This document shows, in pieces, positions 28,982 to 37,263 of a stretch of 64,000 bases of DNA. Positions within the stretch are counted from its first letter, which is position 1. The number at the start of each line of letters is the position of its first letter. Source of the DNA: Sphingomonas telluris (GTDB lineage Bacteria > Pseudomonadota > Alphaproteobacteria > Sphingomonadales > Sphingomonadaceae); the NCBI RefSeq assembly GCF_022568775.1, contig NZ_JAKZHW010000002.1:509501-573500 (forward strand), given 5' to 3'. The notes under the pieces are model-generated. The model ran no database searches, had not been told where the DNA came from, and saw only the letters and a list, made by a program, of their open reading frames with translations. Position numbers and translations under genes: made by a program.

Positions 28982-30142
28982 TTACCGCGTGATGTTGCGG
29001 ACCGTCGAGACCGGCAGGATGGACGAAGCCACCACCCCAACGAAGCGTTGAAGGTCAGACAGTTTCGAGTTCGAGACGTAAACGATGTCGCCATCCCTCA
29101 TCTGGAACCTTTGCGCCGCGAAGAAGGTCTCGGGCTGTTTCAAGTCGGCGCGATAGATGACCGGTATGCGCCCGTCCTGGTTCGTCGGAACTCCGGCTGG
29201 GATTTGGCCGAGCACTTGAGGTAGCTCCCAGCGGAAGAGGAAGACCCCCTTCGGGTCGGCGCGATCACCTTGGAGTCCACCGATACGCCCCAAAGCCTGC
29301 GAAAGCGTCAGGCCCACACCCTCAAACCGGATCTCGTCGTTTCGGCCGGCCGCACCCAGCACGGTGAAACTATAGGGCTGATAGAAGGCCGTGATGATGT
29401 CGTCTTTTTCGAGAACGATATTCTGCTTGGAATCACGGATGACGTCCGCAGCCGGCATGCGCTGCACGACACTCCCTCGAGAAATCTGAATCGTGATCCG
29501 ATCGAGCGCCTGGTTAGTCCCGCCCGCTTGAGCGATGGCATCCAACAAGCGTTCCCCGCGGGGCGTGAGCGGAATGCGCTGAGGCGCCTTCACGTCTCCC
29601 AGCACCGTGACGTTCGCAGTCGCATTGCGCGAGAGCCGAACGATCGCCTGAGGCAAGTGCGCCCGGCCCCTCAGGCGTGCCACAATGGTTTGCTCGATCT
29701 GACGGAGGGTCCGTCCAGCTGCTGGAACTTCACCGGCGAACGGAATGGTGATCGTCCCTGACGGTCCGACTAGCAACTCCGGAAGACTATTGGAAAGGCT
29801 CGTCTGCACGTCAGCCCCGATATCGGTGCCAATATTAGTAGTGCCGAACAGCGCGGCCGGAGCAGCTTCCCAGATTGTCACGGAAAGGGCATCGCCGACG
29901 CCGACGACCGTGCCGACGGGAGTGGCGTCACCGAGGTTAGCCGCAAAATCTCCGCCAAGGCCGTCGGCCGTGCCTTGTAGGCCTACGCCATCGCGCACCT
30001 CGAGCACCTGGATGCCGTGAAGCGGAGACACTGCTGGCGCCCTCTCGATCGCTCCTCGGGTCGGCCCCACCGATGTCGAGCAACCGGCTACCGACATGAG
30101 AACGGCGATTAGCTGAAACTTTCGAGCCAGCGGCCGCGCCAT
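28982..30142 (-). CDS. kpsD: Capsule export outer-membrane lipoprotein, KpsD/CtrA/BexD family
   Basis: Forms the outer-membrane end of the capsule export channel together with KpsE. The chosen start M-A-R-P-L-A gives a short signal with lipobox V-A-G-C, so the mature protein is a lipoprotein. The export domain (V-G-V-G-D-A-L-S-V-T-I-W and G-T-I-T-I-P-F-A-G) is followed by two SLBB-like segments (V-T-V-L-G-D-V and F-T-V-L-G-A-A-G). The frame is open to a GTG at 30208; that start would hide the signal peptide. It is transcribed away from the other kps genes. Confidence 0.9.
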   Translation of the reverse strand: MARPLARKFQLIAVLMSVAGCSTSVGPTRGAIERAPAVSPLHGIQVLEVRDGVGLQGTADGLGGDFAANLGDATPVGTVVGVGDALSVTIWEAAPAALFGTTNIGTDIGADVQTSLSNSLPELLVGPSGTITIPFAGEVPAAGRTLRQIEQTIVARLRGRAHLPQAIVRLSRNATANVTVLGDVKAPQRIPLTPRGERLLDAIAQAGGTNQALDRITIQISRGSVVQRMPAADVIRDSKQNIVLEKDDIITAFYQPYSFTVLGAAGRNDEIRFEGVGLTLSQALGRIGGLQGDRADPKGVFLFRWELPQVLGQIPAGVPTNQDGRIPVIYRADLKQPETFFAAQRFQMRDGDIVYVSNSKLSDLQRFVGVVASSILPVSTVRNITR

Positions 30143-30325
30143 CTGAGCACCAGCGGCGAGCGACTCCTGCGAAAGGCTCAAGATATTGATCAAAATAGCT
30201 AATCCCACCCCAACTAGACCGGCACCGTTGCCTTAGCCATCGTCGGGGACTGGAACAAGCCTGTCCTCCGGGAAAGGCGGTCGTTCGATAGCGCATTACG
30301 GTTCACTCGGCGGAATGTCGCCATG

Positions 30326-30357
30326 CGAGCGCCGCTACCGTCAGGCAGCGGCGCTCG
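30326..30357 (-). terminator. Strong hairpin after the RTX gene
   Basis: An 11-bp perfect stem, CGAGCGCCGCT with its complement, encloses a 10-base loop and begins six bases after the RTX stop codon. No T-tract follows on the minus strand, so it is either a weak or Rho-assisted terminator or a 3'-end stabilising hairpin. Confidence 0.5.
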
Positions 30358-30362
30358 TGTGA

Positions 30363-32732
30363 TCACAGCAGGAAGTCGCCTCCGGTGAGGGTGTGGCCTC
30401 CATCGAGCATGACCATAAAGTCGGCGATGCCGTCGCCATTGGTATCGCCGTAGACGAAGGTGTTGCCGCCGGATTCCTCATAGCGCAGCTCGCCGGCGAC
30501 ATTGTGGAAGGCGTCGCTGCCGATGAAGCTGAAGCCCTGGCGGCCGGTGAGGAGACTGTTGGCGTCGACCTGGGTCAGGTTGATGTGATCGCCTTCGGCC
30601 TGGCTGAAGTCATGGATGCGGTCGGCCGTGCTCTCCGTAAGCCCACCGAAATCCGCGCTTCCGAACGCGAAATCGTCGGCACCCGTGCCACCCCACAGCT
30701 GATCGGTGCCCTTGCTACCGAGGAGCTTGTCGTTGCCAGCGCCGCCACTGAGCGTGTTGGCGCCACTATTGCCGGCGAGCACGTTGTCCAACTCATTGCC
30801 GGTCCCGTCGATTGCCGCCGAGCCCTGCAGCCGCAGCGTCTCGACGTTGGCTCCGAGCGTGTAGCTGATCGTGCTGGCCACGGTGTCCGTGCCGGACGCG
30901 GCATTCTCGATCACCTGATCACCGGCATTGTCGACATGGTAGGTGTCATTGCCTTTGCCGCCGCCCATCTTGTCGGCGCCGGTTCCGCCGTTGAGGTCGT
31001 TGTTGCCGTCATTGCCGACGAGCAGATTGCGGCTCGAATTGCCGGTCGCGTTGATCGACGCCGTTCCAAGCAAGCGCAGATTCTCGAGGTTGGCGCCCAG
31101 CGTGTAGCTGATCGTGCTGTAGACGCTGTCGTTACCCTCCGAAGCGTTCTCGATCGCTTGGTCGAAGGCATTGCCGACGTAGTAAGTATCGTTGCCAGCT
31201 CCGCCCATCATGACGTCGCCGCCGGCCCCACCGTCGAGGACGTTGTCGCCGGAGTTGCCGATCAGCGTGTTGGCAAGGCCGTTGCCCGTCCCCTTGATCG
31301 AGGCGGAACCGGTCAGCGTCAGGTTCTCGACGTTGGAGCCAAGGACGTAGCTGATCGTACTGTAGACGGTGTCGGTACCAGCGTTGCTTCCTTCGGTGAC
31401 CTTGTCGAACGCATTGCCTACATAATAGCTGTCGTTACCGGTCCCGCCCTTCATGGCGTCGCCGCCGGCTCCGCCATCGAGGGAGTCGTTTCCGCTTCCG
31501 CCGGTTAGCGTGTCCGTGCCTGCGCCGCCCTGGAGGGTGTCGTTCCCTGCGCCGGCGTCGATAACGTTGTTGCCGGTATTGCCCACGATCACATTGTCGA
31601 GGCCGTTACCGGTGCCCTTGAGAGCCGCGCCGCCTAGCAGAGTCAGATTCTCGACGTTGTTACCAAGCACATAGCTGATGGTGGTGTTGACGGTGTCCGT
31701 GCCTTGCGACGCGTTCTCTACCACCTGGTCAAAAGCATTGCCGACAAAATAGGCATCGTCGCCTGTGCCGCCGGTCATGCTGTCCGCACCGGTCCCACCA
31801 GCGAGCGTGTCGTTTCCGCCGCCGCCGATCAGCGTGTCATTCCCGTCGCCACCGTCGAGATAATCGTGCCCGCCTTCCCAATCGGGATCGTAGACGACGG
31901 TGATCGCTCCAGAATTGTCACCGGTAATATCGGTCGATCCGTCACCTGCCAGGATGTCGTTCCCGGCGCCGCCAACCAGCGTGTCATTGCCTTGTCCGCC
32001 AAGCAGGACGTTGGCCTTGCCATCACCCGTCAGGTGATCGTTGCCATACCAGCCGCCCAGGTTTTCAATATTCGTCAGCGTCCAGTCGCCAACTTCCGTT
32101 GCTTGTACGGTCCCCTGCTTGGCGAGCGACAGTGTGATCCCATCTTCCGTGTAGAGCTGGAAGAAGGCCTGATCGAGAATCTCGACGGTGTCGGTGCCAG
32201 TACCGCCGTCGATGATCTTGTTGCCTTGGCCGACGGTAAACAGGTCGTCTCCGCCGTTCCCCGCGAGCGTGTCGTTGCCGCTCAGGCTCCATAACCAGTT
32301 GCCGGAATCGTTGCCGGTCAGATTGTCGTCGAAGTTGGTCGCGGTGATGTGCTCGATCCCGATTAGGGTATCGTTGCCTGTCACGCCGGTGTTCTGCGGA
32401 CCCGTGATCCGCAGGTCGACCGTCACACCACCCGAGAGGTTGAAGTAGTTCAGGCGATCGTTGCCGTCGCCGCCGTCATACGTGTCATCAGAGAACGGTC
32501 CGTTGTCCTCAAATCCCTCGAGGAGATAATCGTCGCCCAGTCCGCCGATCAGGTGGTCCGAGCCCAGCCCGCCACTGATGGAGTCATTTCCAGCAAGACC
32601 GTCGATGATGTCGTCGCCATCGCCGCCATTGAGTTCATCGTCTCCGGCAGTGCCCGTCAGCACGAGGCCGGCCTCGGCAGTCGTGGCCACAGTGGTGGCG
32701 CGAATTGATTCGCTCGAGGTCACTTTCGTCAT
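30363..32732 (-). CDS. RTX calcium-binding repeat protein, probably type I secreted
   Basis: A 789-residue protein with no N-terminal signal. Glycine/aspartate nonapeptides of the G-G-x-G-x-D type occur throughout, first at residues about 26-72. Between them lie four longer modules with N-A-F-D-x-V and a conserved strand segment I-S-Y-x-L-G-x-N-V-E-N-L. The end has A-D-R-I-H-D-F and a final G-G-D-F-L-L, matching the C-terminal secretion signals of type I-exported RTX proteins. No protease or lipase catalytic motif is seen, so a surface or matrix role is likely. No type I transporter is in the window. Confidence 0.88.
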   Translation of the reverse strand: MTKVTSSESIRATTVATTAEAGLVLTGTAGDDELNGGDGDDIIDGLAGNDSISGGLGSDHLIGGLGDDYLLEGFEDNGPFSDDTYDGGDGNDRLNYFNLSGGVTVDLRITGPQNTGVTGNDTLIGIEHITATNFDDNLTGNDSGNWLWSLSGNDTLAGNGGDDLFTVGQGNKIIDGGTGTDTVEILDQAFFQLYTEDGITLSLAKQGTVQATEVGDWTLTNIENLGGWYGNDHLTGDGKANVLLGGQGNDTLVGGAGNDILAGDGSTDITGDNSGAITVVYDPDWEGGHDYLDGGDGNDTLIGGGGNDTLAGGTGADSMTGGTGDDAYFVGNAFDQVVENASQGTDTVNTTISYVLGNNVENLTLLGGAALKGTGNGLDNVIVGNTGNNVIDAGAGNDTLQGGAGTDTLTGGSGNDSLDGGAGGDAMKGGTGNDSYYVGNAFDKVTEGSNAGTDTVYSTISYVLGSNVENLTLTGSASIKGTGNGLANTLIGNSGDNVLDGGAGGDVMMGGAGNDTYYVGNAFDQAIENASEGNDSVYSTISYTLGANLENLRLLGTASINATGNSSRNLLVGNDGNNDLNGGTGADKMGGGKGNDTYHVDNAGDQVIENAASGTDTVASTISYTLGANVETLRLQGSAAIDGTGNELDNVLAGNSGANTLSGGAGNDKLLGSKGTDQLWGGTGADDFAFGSADFGGLTESTADRIHDFSQAEGDHINLTQVDANSLLTGRQGFSFIGSDAFHNVAGELRYEESGGNTFVYGDTNGDGIADFMVMLDGGHTLTGGDFLL
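30790..31763 (-). repeat. Four long internal repeats of the RTX gene
   Basis: Four copies of a module with Y-x-V-G-N-A-F-D, T-D-T-V and T-I-S-Y-x-L-G. Equivalent bases near 31439, 31196 and 30953 are exactly 243 bp (81 codons) apart; the first copy (31763) is 324 bp before the second because it carries extra RTX nonapeptides. The regular period suggests expansion by tandem duplication. Confidence 0.8.
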
Positions 32733-32975
32733 TCAAAATCCCCTGACTCGCCCGAAGCTTAGGTGAAGACCGATAACTCCGAATTCCGGCTTTATATCCG
32801 CTAGAAACTACAGACACTTGCGGAAGGAATTGCCTGTCCCAGAACAGAGCAGCATCATCGGAATTAACCCCGGGTTAAGGGGCGTTTCGAGCATCACTGA
32901 GCGAGCCGAGCAGACGGTTGGATGTCCCTCGTCCGAGCGATGGTTGGTCGGTCCACGCAGGTTTGAGGTCGAACG

Positions 32976-34898
32976 ATGACGGCATCTTTTCGCATTCGGC
33001 GCCGCGAAGCCTTGGCAGGTCTCGGCATCGTCAGCGTCACGGCAGCCGCCCCAGCTGCCTGGAAGCCAATCGCCAAGCTCGTGGACCGGCGAGCGCTGAG
33101 TGGCGTCGTCCGGGTATCCAGTTTCCCTGGGGCGGACGATGCGGAGCAGATCGTCAACGCATTCAACGGGGCGCCCGATGGCGCAACGATCCTGTTCGAT
33201 CCAGGCGGCGTGTCGAGGATCAGCCGGCTGGTTTCCATAGGAAATGGCGGCGACGTCCGCACCGCCAGGGGCGTCCGGGTCATCTCGAACGGCCATACCT
33301 TCGTCTACACAGCCGACGGCGCCAGGCTCGAATTCAACGGGCCGATCTCGGCAGTTCTGGATCTCGCTGCTGATTATGCCGCGGGATCGAGGATGCTAAC
33401 CATTTCTCACGCCGGGAATCTTGGTGGTTTTGCTCCCGGCGGCTGGGTGAAGGTCGTTTCGGACGCCCTCGACGGCTGGAACCGCAATCGGGGCAACCAG
33501 CAGGGGCAGTACCGCCTTGGCGAATGGGCACAGCTCAGCCAAGTCGTTGACCACGGCAACATGACCGCGACGCTTACCTTGGCGAACCCTCTCCGGTTCA
33601 CGCGCGGCTTCGTAAACCGCGGCGACGCCTCGGACCTCTCGGAAGTCGATACCTACACTCGTGCGAACAATGTTCGGGTGTTTGCCCTCCTGTGTGACGA
33701 CTTCTCCTGGACCGGCGGAACCTTCTACGTGGAAAGCGCCGCAGCTCACCTCGGTCCCCAGGGATGGAACACTCGCTCCCTCTTGCGCGTGCAGGGCTTC
33801 GCCACCCCCGTCATTCAGAACGTGGCTTTGGGCCCTGGCGTGGGCAAAGGCCTGGAGATCCAAGGCTGCGTGAACTTCACCGCCAACGGTATCCAGGTGC
33901 GTGGTCTGCCAGACTTCCCCGCGCGAACTACGAGGGGCAGCGTTAGACCGGGCTCCCTAGGCTACGGAATTGCGATAGGTGGCTGCTGGGGTGGCGAGGT
34001 GAACAATCTCGTGGCGCAGGATTGCCGTCACGCAGTCACCGAAAGCAATTCTACGCTTCCATCCAACAGCCCCACCTACGGTCTGCTGCTTTCGATGGGG
34101 CGGACTTACGGAACCCGTATCAATAATCCTCGGGTCGCTGGGCGTTTCTCCGCCGCGATCGATACGCATCACGGGGCACATGCCTGGGTGATCTCGAACG
34201 CCATCGTGGACAGCGCGCAGGATGCATTTGGGATCAGCCTTCGTGGGCCGGACCATGTCGTCATCGCCCCGAACTTGCGGGTTGCCCGCGGCATCCAGCT
34301 CTATTCGGAATTCAACAACGATGGCGGCGCCGATCTCCCGGGTCTCGTCGGAAAAGGCAACAGGTGGATGAGCTCGGCAAAGGTAATCGGCGGCAGCATC
34401 GACTGCACCACCGACGCGCTCGTGGCTCGAGATGCTTATCTGACGATAGAGAGCGGGTTGAATATTCGGAGCCGCAGCGACCAAGTCTTCACTTGCGATG
34501 GCGGCGTCCTCGATATCGCTTCTGGAGGCGTGGGGGTGCAGGTCACGGGAGGTGCTAATCCGGGTCCCTCGGCGGGCAAGAAGCAGCGAAGCATCTTCTC
34601 TTCGGCGGACAGCAACCCGGCCTACGGCATCACCTGGGCGCCTGGAGTTCTCATACGCCCGCCGGCCAGGGTGAACGTCGATGCCTCAGCGTCGGCCGAT
34701 GCCGCGCCGGTCAATGTCTTCGGTCAGGACGGAACCAGGGCGCAGGCAGTCATTCAGGGCAGGCTTACGGTGTCGCTGCCGCCCAGGGCCGCGGGTGCCA
34801 TGTTCGCAAATTCGATCCGGTACCAAATAGATCGTTCGGCGGTCGTGGACTTCAGGGCCAGAAGGCCGCTTGTACCCGGCTCTCGATTTCGGAGCTGA
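32976..34898 (+). CDS. Tat-exported right-handed beta-helix protein
   Basis: The N-terminus has R-R-R-E-A-L-A-G-L-G, a twin-arginine signal, followed by A-A-A-P-A-A-W. The 640-residue body has many short I/V-x-N and G-G-x rungs, as in pectate-lyase-like and phage-tailspike beta-helices, e.g. N-G-H-T-F and I-S-N-A-I-V-D-S. No catalytic residues can be assigned. It is divergent from the RTX gene with a 243-base shared upstream region. A glycan-binding or polysaccharide-cleaving role fits the neighbourhood but is inference. Confidence 0.7.
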   Translation: MTASFRIRRREALAGLGIVSVTAAAPAAWKPIAKLVDRRALSGVVRVSSFPGADDAEQIVNAFNGAPDGATILFDPGGVSRISRLVSIGNGGDVRTARGVRVISNGHTFVYTADGARLEFNGPISAVLDLAADYAAGSRMLTISHAGNLGGFAPGGWVKVVSDALDGWNRNRGNQQGQYRLGEWAQLSQVVDHGNMTATLTLANPLRFTRGFVNRGDASDLSEVDTYTRANNVRVFALLCDDFSWTGGTFYVESAAAHLGPQGWNTRSLLRVQGFATPVIQNVALGPGVGKGLEIQGCVNFTANGIQVRGLPDFPARTTRGSVRPGSLGYGIAIGGCWGGEVNNLVAQDCRHAVTESNSTLPSNSPTYGLLLSMGRTYGTRINNPRVAGRFSAAIDTHHGAHAWVISNAIVDSAQDAFGISLRGPDHVVIAPNLRVARGIQLYSEFNNDGGADLPGLVGKGNRWMSSAKVIGGSIDCTTDALVARDAYLTIESGLNIRSRSDQVFTCDGGVLDIASGGVGVQVTGGANPGPSAGKKQRSIFSSADSNPAYGITWAPGVLIRPPARVNVDASASADAAPVNVFGQDGTRAQAVIQGRLTVSLPPRAAGAMFANSIRYQIDRSAVVDFRARRPLVPGSRFRS

Positions 34899-35236
34899 CC
34901 ACGAAGTGGTGGTGCGGGATGCAGTCGCGCGAGAACCTCTCTCACACGCGATTTTCCCTAAACCGCCGCGCTTTTAGGGAAAACGCGAAAAACAGGTCCG
35001 GCATGTCTGTTCATGCGTCGCCGAAAAGAGTCGCATTCCCGAGACCTTGGCCGGCGAATTCCCTGCTCAAACCGTAGGGAAACAGATTTGATGTTCTAGG
35101 CTACGCTAGCTGCCACTCGAGCGAACATTTGGTTTCCGCGCAAGGAATACACGACAGCCGACACGGGGGGGCTTGCGGCTGCCGGCTCTGGGCTTTCATT
35201 GAACTGTCTCCAGCGATTCGCGGGGGAGGCAGGAAA
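34899..35236. other. Intergenic stretch with two TTCCCT/AGGGAA inverted repeats
   Basis: About 340 bases without a credible gene. It contains an 11-bp perfect inverted repeat (TTTTCCCTAAA at 34952-34962 and its complement at 34973-34983, 10-base spacer) and a shorter TTCCCT...AGGGAA pair at 35059-35081. The sequence GGGGGAGG before the methyltransferase GTG is its ribosome-binding site. Confidence 0.6.
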
Positions 35237-36580
35237 GTGACGATCCAGCAGGGGAAGACGTTCGGGGGAAACAACCGCACGACGCTTCAGGAGGTGAGAG
35301 CCAGCGACCTGAAGCGCTTGTCAGGGGAACCGCGTCGACACTCGAAGCGGGAACTCGAATTGGCACGCAGCACCGTCCAAAGGCTTCCAGCCGGCGCTCC
35401 CCTCCCGATCGTAATCAACGGCGCATTGGAGATTCTCGACGGGATCGAATTCGTCGATGCCGTCCAGGAACTCGGCATTCCAACCATCCTCGTGCTGCAG
35501 CACGACGGCATGACGCCCGTTGAGGAAAAACAGTACCGGGTGGCCATCGACCAGCTTCAGTCACGCGGATCTTGGGACCCGATTGGCCTCGAAGAATGGG
35601 TGCGCCTCTTCGAACGAGATATCGAGGATTTCGATCACGCGATGCTAGGCTTCGAGAGCGGCGAGTTGGACAAGGCTCTCGGGATTCCGAACCGCATCGG
35701 TGACGAGGAAGCGGCGCTTCCCTGCGTGACTTCGACGGCAATCACCGAGCGGGGGTCAATTTGGAAGCTCGGCCATCACCGCTTGATGGTGGGCGACGCT
35801 ACTAGCCCGGAAGATCTCCAGCTCTTGATGGCCGGCCGACAAGCGGATGCTGCCGTAACGGATCCCCCTTTTGGCTGCGTCGTGGACGGATTCGTGTCGA
35901 AGAAGGGAAAGCACCGCAATTTCATAGAAGGAGCAGGAGACAAGAGCCCCGAAGAGCTCGCGAAATTCTTTAGTGACTTCGCTAGGAACCTGTCGGGCGT
36001 CCTAAGGCCCGGAGCGCTAATCTTTACCTTCATCGATTGGCGCAGCTTGCACCTGCTGCAGCGCGCGTGCGAGCCGATCTTCGGCAGTCTCGTCCAGCTC
36101 GTTTGCTGGGTGAAAGACCGGGGCGGCATGGGCGGGTTGTACCGCTCGCAACACGAGCTGGTCCTGGTCTACCGACACGCCCAGGGAAAGCACGTCAATG
36201 CCGTCCAACTGGGCAAGCATGGCAGGAACCGCTCCAACGTCTGGAACTATCCCTGCGCCGCTTCGAGCCGAGGAGGGCGAGAAGGGGACATGCTCAAGCA
36301 CCACCCGACGCCGAAGCCCGTCGAGATGATCGCTGATGCAATTCTCGACTGCACGCACGTCGGGGACGCGATTGTAGATCCCTTTTTGGGATCTGGAACG
36401 AGCTTGATTGCGGCCGAGCGAACCGGCCGTGTTTGCCACGGACTAGAGCTGGACCCGCGCTACGCGGATGTTGCTATTCGCCGTTGGCAAAACTGGACCG
36501 GGGTCGACGCAGTTCTCGAGAATGACGGCCGAACTTTCAATGAAATCGAAGAAGTGCTGTTCGACGCGAGCTCGCGATGA
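35237..36580 (+). CDS. ParB-like domain/DNA methyltransferase (beta class)
   Basis: The GTG at 35237 with GGGAGG seven bases upstream is preferred over a longer frame from 35129. The N-terminal part resembles the ParB/sulfiredoxin-type nuclease fold found ahead of many phage and accessory methyltransferases. The C-terminal half is an N4-cytosine/N6-adenine methyltransferase, with T-D-P-P-F-G (motif IV) before F-L-G-S-G-T (motif I), i.e. beta-class order. No restriction endonuclease is adjacent, so it is an orphan. Recognition sequence unknown. It overlaps the DUF5681 gene by four bases. Confidence 0.88.
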   Translation: MTIQQGKTFGGNNRTTLQEVRASDLKRLSGEPRRHSKRELELARSTVQRLPAGAPLPIVINGALEILDGIEFVDAVQELGIPTILVLQHDGMTPVEEKQYRVAIDQLQSRGSWDPIGLEEWVRLFERDIEDFDHAMLGFESGELDKALGIPNRIGDEEAALPCVTSTAITERGSIWKLGHHRLMVGDATSPEDLQLLMAGRQADAAVTDPPFGCVVDGFVSKKGKHRNFIEGAGDKSPEELAKFFSDFARNLSGVLRPGALIFTFIDWRSLHLLQRACEPIFGSLVQLVCWVKDRGGMGGLYRSQHELVLVYRHAQGKHVNAVQLGKHGRNRSNVWNYPCAASSRGGREGDMLKHHPTPKPVEMIADAILDCTHVGDAIVDPFLGSGTSLIAAERTGRVCHGLELDPRYADVAIRRWQNWTGVDAVLENDGRTFNEIEEVLFDASSR

Positions 36581-37140
36581 CTGGGAGACGCGACTACGAA
36601 GTCGGTTATGGAAAGCCGCCACGTCACTCGCAGTTTGTCCCGGGCCAGTCCGGGTTCAAGGGGAGAAAGAAGCGCAAGCCCGAGACGCAAGCGCAGGTGA
36701 TCGCCCGCGTTCGCGACGAGCTAGTCACCATCAACGGCGAAACCATGACGAAATACGAGCTCGCCGTTCGAAGCGTTATCGCGCAGACGGTGAAGAGCGG
36801 TAAGCCGCGCGATCTCAAGGTCCTTCTTGACCTGCTCGGCCAATACGGTGCGATGCCGCAGGTCGAAGCCGCTGAAGAAGCCAGGGCGCAAGGCCAAGCC
36901 GTGGCCCAGAAACTCATGGATTACTTCAACAAGACGAACGACATCGATCCGTTGGATGCAACGGCGGTCGACAGGCTAAACGAGCTGGAGACAAGGCTGG
37001 TGTTGGGGTGCGCGCACTGCGGGCCCAAGCTCCGAGACAACTGGAAAACAGCCGACTACCGAGCCAGGCTTGAAAGGTATGGAGGCTCCAGCATCCACAA
37101 ATCCGTGCTGAACTCTCGTCCTGAGGGGAAGTCAGGATGA
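36577..37140 (+). CDS. DUF5681 domain protein
   Basis: The first 40 residues carry the DUF5681 signature G-Y-G-K-P-P-R-H-S-Q-F-x-P-G-Q-S-G. The rest is helical with a C-G-P/C-A-H-C segment near the end. The function of the domain is not established; it commonly follows ParB-methyltransferase genes in alphaproteobacteria, as here with an ATGA overlap. It is probably part of one accessory or prophage-derived unit. Confidence 0.75.
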   Translation: MTGRRDYEVGYGKPPRHSQFVPGQSGFKGRKKRKPETQAQVIARVRDELVTINGETMTKYELAVRSVIAQTVKSGKPRDLKVLLDLLGQYGAMPQVEAAEEARAQGQAVAQKLMDYFNKTNDIDPLDATAVDRLNELETRLVLGCAHCGPKLRDNWKTADYRARLERYGGSSIHKSVLNSRPEGKSG

Positions 37141-37263
37141 ACGGGCTCCGGGACCCTGGTCTTCGTCCGGGCCCGCTAATGTTCAATCACTAGAAACCGA
37201 GAGTGCAGGCGACGCCAGGAAAGCGCACGCAAGCGCGGGGTAAGCACTGCCAATGTCCGCTCG

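Noticed and set aside
30393..31508. 371-codon open frame opposite the RTX gene
   Set aside because: Produced by the repeated glycine/aspartate codons on the other strand; the peptide is a repetitive Val/Ala/Gly pattern without family features.
30790..31763. Regularly spaced repeats suggesting a CRISPR array
   Set aside because: The repeats are long, diverged and in frame within an RTX coding gene; there are no short identical repeats with unique spacers anywhere in the window.
35129..35236. N-terminal extension of the methyltransferase
   Set aside because: No ribosome site and unusual composition; the GTG at 35237 has a strong site.
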